Shown piece by piece: positions 19,056 to 27,139 of a stretch of DNA of 50,332 nucleotides. How positions within the stretch are numbered: the stretch's first letter is position 1; every line of letters begins with the position of its first letter. The translations under genes were made by a program, and so were the position numbers. The notes beneath the pieces were generated by a model. The model had not been told where the DNA came from and made no database searches. It worked only from the letters and a program-made list of their open reading frames with translations. Source of the stretch: Pseudomonadota bacterium. GTDB taxonomy: Bacteria; Chloroflexota; Ktedonobacteria; Ktedonobacterales; JADMIN01. The stretch lies in the NCBI GenBank assembly GCA_021324535.1, contig JAJPIU010000037.1:1-50332 (forward strand), written 5' to 3'.

Positions 19056-19574
19056 ATGTCAGAGTCGCAAGCCGCTTCCTCTCCCTCTGCTTCCCCGCAA
19101 GAAAGCGTGCGGGCAGAACTTGAAGAGGCGAGAAGGGACTTTCTCACTTTGCTGGCTTCTCTCTCGGAAACTGACCTGCAGCAGAAAAGCCTCACATCCG
19201 CTTGGACAGTCAAAGAATTGTTGGTTCACATCGTTTTCTGGCTGAATCAAACCCCTGGCGTTGTCAGGATAGTGCGTACCGGCCGGGGCATCCGCAGCAT
19301 TCCCACGCCCCTATTCGACTGGCTCAATCTCTGGCTAACGCGTGTGGCGGCCTGGCGACAAACTCGCCAGTCCATTCAGGCCAGCTACGAAAGAGCTTAT
19401 CAAGCCACCCTGCGGCTGGTCGAGAGCATCCGAACGGATGAATGGAACAAAGGCGCTTCCTTTGGTGGGCCATTCCACGGGGAATATCGAACCATCGAGA
19501 TCATCATTCGCTCCCATCGCACACATCTTCAGGAGCACACAGCGGAAATCCGCCAGAGCCTTTCCCGCCTGTAG
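19056..19574 (+). CDS. DinB/ClbS-like four-helix protein
   Basis: DFLTLLASLSETDLQQKSLTSAWTVKELLVHIVFWLNQ. Confidence 0.7.
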   Translation: MSESQAASSPSASPQESVRAELEEARRDFLTLLASLSETDLQQKSLTSAWTVKELLVHIVFWLNQTPGVVRIVRTGRGIRSIPTPLFDWLNLWLTRVAAWRQTRQSIQASYERAYQATLRLVESIRTDEWNKGASFGGPFHGEYRTIEIIIRSHRTHLQEHTAEIRQSLSRL

Positions 19575-19695
19575 ACAAGCAAGGCGGTTAGCCTGGCCGG
19601 AGTACCATGCGCCGCATAATGAGTGTGGAAGCGTCTAGCGCAGCGAACCCCTAGACACGATTTTAACGGCTAGCCATCATGCCTACGCTCAGTAT

Positions 19696-20607
19696 TCACC
19701 CATGCTCAGCATACTCCACATACGCCCGCAGCGCCGTTGACTCGCCTCCCTCGGTCTCGGCGGTGATCGCCTGCCAGAGAATCACGCAATCCTCATGGCG
19801 GCCAAGCGCATATGTGCGGATGCGCGCCTGAGCGCCGGGGCGAAGAGAGCGTACGTATTCCAGGTGGAGATAGTGCGGGCGCAATGATCGCCCGGCTGGT
19901 TCAACGCCATAGGCAGCCAGCGCGCCGCTGGCCTGCGCCTGGCGTATCCCCTCGTCCAGCCAATCGGCGTAGACGCAGTTGTTGACATGCTGATGGATAT
20001 CGGCCTCGTAGTCACGCGCTGTCAGCGTATACTCGTTCACCATGCGCGTGCCTTCCGTCGCTGGCGGCTCGCCGTGATCAAGTCCGCGTTCCAAAGCGCG
20101 AACCACCTCAGGGAAACGAACAGGATAAGCCGGCATGCCCTCGCCACGCTTTTGCATCCGGGTAGTGAGGTCGGGATGGATGGAAGCCAGCCTGCCGCTT
20201 GCCCGATCGACGTAAGCCCAGCGTGCGCTTGCCCGCGCCACCAGACGATCCGCTTCACCTGCCCAGGTGATCACATAATCGCGCTGCGCCTGTACACGCT
20301 TGAAGTCTGCTACCCAGGTGGCCAGCGCCAGTTGGTCGCCTATTGTTGGCAGGTCGCCCAGCAATAGCGACATCTCGCGCACCAGCCATGCGGATTGATG
20401 CTCCACATACCACTGGGGCGTAAACCCCAACTCGGTTGAGTGGCGCGTCGCGTGGGCCTCCAGGTAGCGCAGAATGACGGCAGGACGGGTTACGCCGTCG
20501 CGTCCGGCTTCGTAACTACGTACCTCTACTGCTTCATGAAAGGCGTCTGTTGGGGCATGCGTTGGCGAATAGACTGCTACGGCTTCATTGGCGAATTGCT
20601 GATCCAA
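19696..20607 (-). CDS. Acyl-ACP thioesterase, double hot-dog
   Basis: DIHQHVNNCVYADWLDEGI active-site-like motif; WLVREMSLLLGDLPTIGDQLALATWV; apparent TTG start with AGGAG. Confidence 0.82.
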   Translation of the reverse strand: MDQQFANEAVAVYSPTHAPTDAFHEAVEVRSYEAGRDGVTRPAVILRYLEAHATRHSTELGFTPQWYVEHQSAWLVREMSLLLGDLPTIGDQLALATWVADFKRVQAQRDYVITWAGEADRLVARASARWAYVDRASGRLASIHPDLTTRMQKRGEGMPAYPVRFPEVVRALERGLDHGEPPATEGTRMVNEYTLTARDYEADIHQHVNNCVYADWLDEGIRQAQASGALAAYGVEPAGRSLRPHYLHLEYVRSLRPGAQARIRTYALGRHEDCVILWQAITAETEGGESTALRAYVEYAEHG

Positions 20608-20670
20608 TGTGCTCTCTCCTGATTGATTGTGTCCTGCGTTTCCTCTGCCAGTAAGAGTATCGCCAACGCA

Positions 20671-21219
20671 TCATGAGCGGGTGGCCTGCGTGCTGCCGCC
20701 CTGCTTGGCCTCGATATAGCGTGCCAGAATGAAGATAAGGTCAGAGAGCCGGTTGAGGTAGCGCAGCGTCTCGCCGTTGTCAACGGTCTTTTCGTGCACG
20801 AGCCGCGCCACTAGCCGCTCGGCGCGCCGAATGATCGTGCGGGCCAGGTCGAGCGCAGCGCCATCAGGTGAATCGCCAGGGATGATGAACTTATTGGGGA
20901 TGTCCACCTCGGCCTTGAGCGCCTCCTCGGTCTCTTCCAGCCAGCGCGTATGCTCCGGCGTGATACGAAAGCCTACCGCGTCGAGATGCTCCGGCGGGGT
21001 GGCAAGCTCGGCCATCAAGACGTAAAGATCGCGCTGGGTTTTGAGGATCACCTCGCGGGCGTGTTCGTCTTGCGTCAGCGCGCGGGCCAGCCCTAGCGCA
21101 GAGGTTGCTTCATCTACCACGCCAAATGTATCGGGCCGCTCATCGTATTTAGGCACCCGCGTCTCGCCCAGCAGGCTTGTGTATCCTGTATCGCCGCCGC
21201 CCGTCGTCACCTTTGCCAT
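20671..21219 (-). CDS. Cob(I)yrinic acid a,c-diamide adenosyltransferase, PduO type
   Basis: TTGGGDTGYTSLLGETRVPKYDERPDTFGVVDEATSALGLARAL; RTIIRRAERLVARL; YLNRLSDLIFILARY. Confidence 0.94.
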   Translation of the reverse strand: MAKVTTGGGDTGYTSLLGETRVPKYDERPDTFGVVDEATSALGLARALTQDEHAREVILKTQRDLYVLMAELATPPEHLDAVGFRITPEHTRWLEETEEALKAEVDIPNKFIIPGDSPDGAALDLARTIIRRAERLVARLVHEKTVDNGETLRYLNRLSDLIFILARYIEAKQGGSTQATRS

Positions 21220-21317
21220 TGTCTGTTCGCCTCACTTTTCCAGCCAATCAACATATTCAGCTCTTTTCGTTATACAACACGTTATACTATAGTCGGCTGA
21301 GTGAGCGGCGGCGCACA

Positions 21318-21896
21318 CTACACCTGGCTCTGCGGCAGCGCAATCGTCGCAGCGAAGACCTGCCAGAAGTTGCTTAATGCGGTCATGCGCCCATCCTGCC
21401 CGTTGATGAAAAGAAACTGGCAGCCCATGTCGTCAACGGTGACGTGAGCGACCGTTGTCGTCCCATGCCAGAAGGTCAACGTCCACATCGTTCCATCATC
21501 CGTAGGACAACTGAAAATGGCGTTTCGGGGGATGTGCGGCAGCTTCAGGATGGTGGTATAAAGCCGTTGCACACTCTGCGCATCAACCACAATCCGCATC
21601 ATTGGGCCGCGCCTGGGATTCAGCCCCGGCGTGCGCACCGCTTGCAGCATGTTTGGCTGTTGTGTGGCGCCGCTTGCCCCTATCACCTGGAAGGTCATCA
21701 GCCCCAACAGGCACGCCACAAGCAGAGCCACAGCAACAAAGATAGCGCGCTGTGGCTTCTCGCTTGTCGTGCGTCTGGGCGCCTGGCTTGCGCCCGTGTG
21801 CTTCGCCAGCGCGCCTGGAGCGTTTTCAGATGTGGCTGACGAGGTATTAGAAGTATCAGAAGTATCAGAGGTATCAGTTATGTGATCCGTGTCCAT
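21318..21896 (-). CDS. Hypothetical protein with single TM segment
   Basis: Thr/Ser/Asp-rich N-terminus, TM VAVALLVACLLGLMTFQVIG, soluble C-terminus. Confidence 0.6.
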   Translation of the reverse strand: MDTDHITDTSDTSDTSNTSSATSENAPGALAKHTGASQAPRRTTSEKPQRAIFVAVALLVACLLGLMTFQVIGASGATQQPNMLQAVRTPGLNPRRGPMMRIVVDAQSVQRLYTTILKLPHIPRNAIFSCPTDDGTMWTLTFWHGTTTVAHVTVDDMGCQFLFINGQDGRMTALSNFWQVFAATIALPQSQV

Positions 21897-22050
21897 TGCG
21901 CGCTCCTTTTGCCCCTTGTGCCGCCTCTCACTCTCAACCTTGCGTATAGCGATTGCGTAGTTTCGTGTGGTTCAATTCGCTTGGGCGACCTATCATGTCT
22001 AACGTGTCAAGCAACGTTGTAGTTCACCACAGAACCAGGGAGGCGCATCA

Positions 22051-22608
22051 ATGGCGCAAGATAACAACCCACAACAGCCACCACAGCAACCAGGCCAACC
22101 GCAGACACCGCCATATGGCTATCCACAACAGCCGCAGTATCCGCAAGGGTATCCACAGCAGCCAGGGCAGTATCCTCAGCCACCACAGTATCCCCAGGGA
22201 TATCAGCAGCAGCCGCAGGGACAGCCACAACCACAACCCCGTCCGCAGGGACAGCAGCCTCATCCTGCGGTCGCAAACTTCGATCACTCGCTGGTGACGA
22301 TTGCGTTTGAGCTGCCGGGCCATACCATTGTGCGCAATTTTGGCATGGTGCGCGGGATCATCGTGCGGTCGCGCAGCGTCGTCGGCAATATTGGCGCAGG
22401 CTTCCAGCAGTTGTTTGGGGGCAACATCTCGATCTACACTGAGATGTGTGAGCGTGCGCGCCAGGATACCTACGAGCTGATGATCCAGCATGCGGCGCAG
22501 CTGGGCGCGAACGCGGTGATCGGTGTGCGCTACGACGCGACGGAGATTGCGCAGGGTGTGACTGAGGTGCTGTGCTATGGCACGGCTGTTACGGTCGTCC
22601 CGAAGTAG
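22051..22608 (+). CDS. YbjQ/DUF74-like protein with Pro/Gln-rich N-terminal tail
   Basis: [79 protein letters not shown] upstream. Confidence 0.88.
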   Translation: MAQDNNPQQPPQQPGQPQTPPYGYPQQPQYPQGYPQQPGQYPQPPQYPQGYQQQPQGQPQPQPRPQGQQPHPAVANFDHSLVTIAFELPGHTIVRNFGMVRGIIVRSRSVVGNIGAGFQQLFGGNISIYTEMCERARQDTYELMIQHAAQLGANAVIGVRYDATEIAQGVTEVLCYGTAVTVVPK

Positions 22609-22626
22609 AGAAATGGGGGGCGCGCT

Positions 22627-23487
22627 ATGACGATTGAGCGAGTGACCGCAGACGCCCGCCTTGTCGAGGAGAACTGGGCCGCCGCATGGTCGTCTCTGCG
22701 CGATGTCCCTGTAGCGCCGCCTACCTATGTTGAGGAGGCGTCCAACTTCCTGCGTATCATCACTCCTGGCGTCGCCGATTCGCTGCTCAATATCGTCATG
22801 CGCTATTCGTCGCCTCACCCCGTGACCAGCGCCGACATCGAAGAGACCATTACGCCGTTCCGGCAGGCGCGCGTGCCTATGCAGTGGTGGCTGCTACGCG
22901 GGAGCGAACCCGCAGGGCTGCGTGAGGGATTGTCGGCGCTGGGGATGGAATCGTGGGGCGGCGCCAAAGCGATGATCCTCAAACTTTCCAAATGGCGTCC
23001 ACCTCCATCCATGCGCTCAGTCCCAAATCTCACGCTGGGTCAGGCGCAGAACGAGGCTGATCGCCGCGATGCGCACACCATCATCTGCCAGGTATTCTAC
23101 GCGCCGCCCCAACCGATGAACCGCTGGACAATTGATAACCCCCACTTCACAGTCTACCTTGCCCGGTTGGGTGGACGTCCGGTAGCGGCGATGGCGACAT
23201 TTCTCCATGGGCATGTCGCGGGAGTATACCATGTAGCGACACTGTCCGGCGCTCGACGACGTGGCATTGCGGGAGCGTTGCTCACGTATGCGCTACGGGA
23301 GGCGCAGGCGGCAGGCTGTGCGCAGGCGACGCTGACCGCAACGCACGAGGCCGAGCATTTGTATGAGCGCCTGGGGTTTCGCTCCTGTGGGCTAATGGAG
23401 CAATGGGCGCCAAGCTACCGGCTGGCGTTTAGCATAGCGCAGGGGCGCGCGCCCACCGCAGCCGAAAGTCCCTATTGGGAAGGCTGA
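22627..23487 (+). CDS. GNAT-family N-acetyltransferase
   Basis: GVYHVATLSGARRRGIAGALLTYALREAQAAGCAQATLTATHEAEHLYERLGF. Confidence 0.88.
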   Translation: MTIERVTADARLVEENWAAAWSSLRDVPVAPPTYVEEASNFLRIITPGVADSLLNIVMRYSSPHPVTSADIEETITPFRQARVPMQWWLLRGSEPAGLREGLSALGMESWGGAKAMILKLSKWRPPPSMRSVPNLTLGQAQNEADRRDAHTIICQVFYAPPQPMNRWTIDNPHFTVYLARLGGRPVAAMATFLHGHVAGVYHVATLSGARRRGIAGALLTYALREAQAAGCAQATLTATHEAEHLYERLGFRSCGLMEQWAPSYRLAFSIAQGRAPTAAESPYWEG

Positions 23488-23496
23488 AGAATCGCT

Positions 23497-23515
23497 AGCC
23501 GCTTGCGGCTTTGGT
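23497..23515 (+). terminator. Possible short hairpin terminator after GNAT gene
   Basis: AGCCG-CTTG-CGGCT followed by TTGGTTG; weak T-tract. Confidence 0.3.
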
Positions 23516-23683
23516 TGCTCTATGGTACTCTAGAAGTAACGTATGCTGCGTAGACATCTTCCCCGCCAGGCGACTTCACAGGGACGGAAGTCGCATCGGC
23601 TACCAGGATGCCCTCGCATGTCATGGTTTTTCATGGCTTGAATCGCCTATGTACTTTACTATTGTCATTTAAGGAGCGTGTGT

Positions 23684-24793
23684 ATGGCTGCGCCAACTGA
23701 CACTGAGACGACGTTGCTCTGCCCGTATTGCAACAGCGAACTTGACCAGGTGGTGGTCAATCCGGCAGGTGAATTGATTGGCTGCGAAGAATGCGCGGAA
23801 GAGCTTGGCCTTGCGGGTGAGGTCATGACGCTCGACGAATGGAATGCGCCGGGCCTGGTGGAGGCTGCCCTGAACCGCTATACCCTGCCTGAATGGCGGG
23901 TGAGCAAACCGGCCATCACCGAGACACAACGTCCACGCGCCCACTATTGGGAGATTTTCGCAGGCTCCAAACGCTACTTCCTCAAGCAGTTCCATTCCTG
24001 GTACCCCGACGAGTCCATCCGCTATTCCCACAGCATTCTTGCCCACCTGGTTGATCAGGGCGCGCCCGCGCCGCGTGTCATCCCCGACACAAACGGCGAG
24101 AGCTATACGCAGGTGGATGGCGCACGCTGGGCGCTCTATCAGGCGCTCGAAGGGCGACACGCAGGCGAACGCGACTGGATGTGGGGGCGGCCAAAGGCGG
24201 CTGAGATGCTGGGCTTGCTCCATCACGCGCTCGAAGGGTTTACCCCTGAGGGTGAGCCGTTTGCGCCATGGGGCGCCTGGACGCTCGAAACAGTGGATCG
24301 CGTGCTGGAAAACTGGCGGCCCCATCCTGACCTCTCGCCCGACCTGCTAGGTTTTGTGCGCGAGCGACTTGCCACGCGCTACTTTGGTATGCTCTATCCG
24401 CAGTTGCCCAAGCTGGTAGTACACGGCGATTACATGATGAGCAATGTGCTCTGGCGCGGCGACGCCGTGAACGCCACCATTACCGGCGTACTCGACTTTG
24501 AGCGCGCGCACCTCGACACTGCCCTGTTCGACTTCGCCTGGGGTCTGGGCGACAGGCGACCACCGTTGCTGCGCGCCGCCGTCGCCAGCTATAGCCGTAT
24601 GCGGCCGCTCTCACCCATTGAACGCGAGGCGTTGCCTGAGGCGCTGCTGCTGGGCCAATTGATGGCGATTGATATGCAGATGTCATACTTCAACAACCTG
24701 CGCGAGGTCTCTCGCCTTGCCCAGGAACTGCTCTTGACCGTGCGCGATATGGAGGGGCTGCGCAAGGCCGTCGCCTTGAAGGTCGGATACTAG
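23684..24793 (+). CDS. Zinc-ribbon plus aminoglycoside phosphotransferase/CotS-like kinase fusion
   Basis: N-terminal CPYC...CEEC; kinase motifs LVVHGDYMMSNVLW and GVLDFERAHLDTALFDFAW; AAGGAG 7 nt before ATG 23684. Confidence 0.85.
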   Translation: MAAPTDTETTLLCPYCNSELDQVVVNPAGELIGCEECAEELGLAGEVMTLDEWNAPGLVEAALNRYTLPEWRVSKPAITETQRPRAHYWEIFAGSKRYFLKQFHSWYPDESIRYSHSILAHLVDQGAPAPRVIPDTNGESYTQVDGARWALYQALEGRHAGERDWMWGRPKAAEMLGLLHHALEGFTPEGEPFAPWGAWTLETVDRVLENWRPHPDLSPDLLGFVRERLATRYFGMLYPQLPKLVVHGDYMMSNVLWRGDAVNATITGVLDFERAHLDTALFDFAWGLGDRRPPLLRAAVASYSRMRPLSPIEREALPEALLLGQLMAIDMQMSYFNNLREVSRLAQELLLTVRDMEGLRKAVALKVGY

Positions 24794-24897
24794 AAGCCAT
24801 CCTTCTGTCTGAAGAGGCGGCGCAGGCGGGTCTTGGCGTGGCCCAGGGCCTCCAGGCGCGCGCGCACGCCCCCGCTGTTTGCCTTCGCTGTCTGCCT

Positions 24898-26247
24898 TCA
24901 ATTCGCCAGCACGTCATAGACGAAATGCCGTCGCTCCAGGCGGACAGCGCCGGGAGGCGGCGCTTCATCATAGGGCTGAGGATGGGCAATCACCCGCCAC
25001 TGCTCAACCGGCATGGGTGGATGCGTGCGCATACTGGTCGCTTCATCCAACAGTGTGCGCTCGGCTGCTTCACCGCCAAACACCAGCAGCACCGGAAACA
25101 GCGAGCCAAACAGCGCCAGCGACGGGCCATCCTCGCCTTCGGCGTAGAGGCCGTTGCGCATGCGAAGCCGTCGGCGCGCCTTGCCGCTGGATGGTCGTTC
25201 AGTCCACAGGGTAACAAAGCCAGCATGCCGAAGCGCAAGCGCCTGAATGGCGTTGGCGTCGGGGTGACGCATCAGGCGGCGGCGCGGACGTGCCGTCAGC
25301 AGCCGCGCAACGGTTTCGGCGATCTCGTGCGCGCGAGCGCCTGCCAGCAGCCCATAGGTTGGCAATTTCGCCCACTTGTCCGCGTCGGCCTCTTGCCCGC
25401 GCAAGCGCATAAAGCCACAAGGAGTGAGTGATTCGCTGACCAGCGCGCCTCCCCGCTTGCGAAAGGCCACACTGACATCCGACGCGCCCAGCCAGAGCGG
25501 CAGGGTGATGATCCCTCCCTCGGCAAGCTGATCGAACCAGGCGGGCGCAATATCCGATGCTCCGACCGAGAGTTCGATACGGTCGTATGGCGCGTTTTTG
25601 GGCCAGCCAATCGCGCCATCGCCCGCGATCACATGCGTCTCGGTGTACCCTGCGCTGAGCAGATTTGCGCTTGCCTCGGCGGCGATCTCCGGGTCAATGT
25701 CAATCGTTGTCACCTGCCCGGTTGGCCCCACCAACTCGGTAAGTAGGGCGGCGTTATACCCCGTGCCCGCGCCGATCTCCAACACCCGCATCCCCTGAGC
25801 AAGCTGCAATTGTTCGAGCATCAGCGCGACGATGGCAGGCTGCGAGGCCGAGCTGACCGCCTGGCCGTCTTCCCAGTGTGTGGCAACAGCAATATCGGCG
25901 TAGGCGTCGGCGAGTGGCGTCTCCGGCAGGAAGAGATGGCGTGGCACGGTGAGGAGCGCGCGCTCCACTGCGGCGTCATGCGTGATGCCCTTTTCACGCA
26001 GCAAGGCGACCAACCGCTGGCGGAGCAACTCCGGCGTGGCGTCCTCCGCTTCGGCGTTCTCATCACCTGACGGGGCAAACGGCGCGGGCGGTGGCAATAG
26101 GCGTACCGGCGCGCGAAGAGCGGGCGCGGGCAGCGCCAGCAGGCTGCGAAACGGCTGCGCCCGCCGTGATCGTTTGCGTGTGGGCTGCTGTGCGGACGTA
26201 GCCGGTTGCGCCGGTTGCGCGGGCTGCTCAGGAGATTCGTGCGACAT
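24898..26247 (-). CDS. Protein-L-isoaspartate O-methyltransferase-like methyltransferase with C-terminal extension
   Basis: AVSSASQPAIVALMLEQLQLAQGMRVLEIGAGTGYNAALL; start MSHESPEQ at 26247. Confidence 0.88.
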   Translation of the reverse strand: MSHESPEQPAQPAQPATSAQQPTRKRSRRAQPFRSLLALPAPALRAPVRLLPPPAPFAPSGDENAEAEDATPELLRQRLVALLREKGITHDAAVERALLTVPRHLFLPETPLADAYADIAVATHWEDGQAVSSASQPAIVALMLEQLQLAQGMRVLEIGAGTGYNAALLTELVGPTGQVTTIDIDPEIAAEASANLLSAGYTETHVIAGDGAIGWPKNAPYDRIELSVGASDIAPAWFDQLAEGGIITLPLWLGASDVSVAFRKRGGALVSESLTPCGFMRLRGQEADADKWAKLPTYGLLAGARAHEIAETVARLLTARPRRRLMRHPDANAIQALALRHAGFVTLWTERPSSGKARRRLRMRNGLYAEGEDGPSLALFGSLFPVLLVFGGEAAERTLLDEATSMRTHPPMPVEQWRVIAHPQPYDEAPPPGAVRLERRHFVYDVLAN

Positions 26248-26355
26248 ATATCTCCCTCTTTCGATGGCATGCGCAACGTATTTGATAGAGTGTACCACGC
26301 AAAGCAGTTTGCGCGCCGTTTCACGCCGCTGAGCCAATGTTCTGTGAGCCGCCCC

Positions 26356-27105
26356 TTACGGGCGAACCGGTATTCCCCTATCCACCAGCCACGGCGCAAG
26401 CCCTTCAATCCCGGTCGCAGCCCGGTAATAGCCGGGGACGACTACCTCTCGGCGCGGATGTACGATCAGTCGCGCGATGGCGTTGGCGACGATCTCCGGC
26501 CCTGGCAAGCGCTGACGCATATTGCGGTTCAGCGGCGTGCGGATATAGCCGGGTGAGATGACCGAGACCGAGACACCGCTGCCGCGCAGTTGGCGACGTA
26601 ATGCCAGCGCGAAGCCGCGCACGCCAAACTTTGTCGCAGAATAGAGTGGATCGACCGCGATCTGCCCGGCGACCGAGGCGACGCAGATGATCGCGCCGCG
26701 TTTGCGCGCAAGCATAGCAGGCAGCAGCGCATGGGTCAATAGCATGACCCCCAACAGATTGACACCGACGATATGCTCAATGGCGTCGGGCGTTGATCTG
26801 GCGAAGGGTGGGCCGGAGCCGACGCCCGCGTTGTTCACCAGCGCGTCAACTCGCCCGTAGACCTGCGGCGCCTGTTCGGCCAGGCGCGCCACGCTTGCCG
26901 GATCGGCCATATCCACCGTCAGGATGGAGGCCACGCCACCCGCTGTGGTGATCGCGTCGGCCTGCGCCTGCAATTCATCGGCGCGACGCGCTGCCAGGAT
27001 CACCCTCGCGCCACGACGGGCCAACTCTTGTGCGGTGGCCGCGCCAATGCCCGAACTTGCGCCCGTCACCAGCGCCACCGTCTCGTTGAGTGGAGTCGTT
27101 GCCAT
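26356..27105 (-). CDS. SDR-family oxidoreductase
   Basis: VALVTGASSGIGAATAQELARRGARVILAAR; YSATK. Confidence 0.93.
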   Translation of the reverse strand: MATTPLNETVALVTGASSGIGAATAQELARRGARVILAARRADELQAQADAITTAGGVASILTVDMADPASVARLAEQAPQVYGRVDALVNNAGVGSGPPFARSTPDAIEHIVGVNLLGVMLLTHALLPAMLARKRGAIICVASVAGQIAVDPLYSATKFGVRGFALALRRQLRGSGVSVSVISPGYIRTPLNRNMRQRLPGPEIVANAIARLIVHPRREVVVPGYYRAATGIEGLAPWLVDRGIPVRP

Positions 27106-27139
27106 GTCTGTCCCTCCTCCTGAGAACTACGGTTACTCT

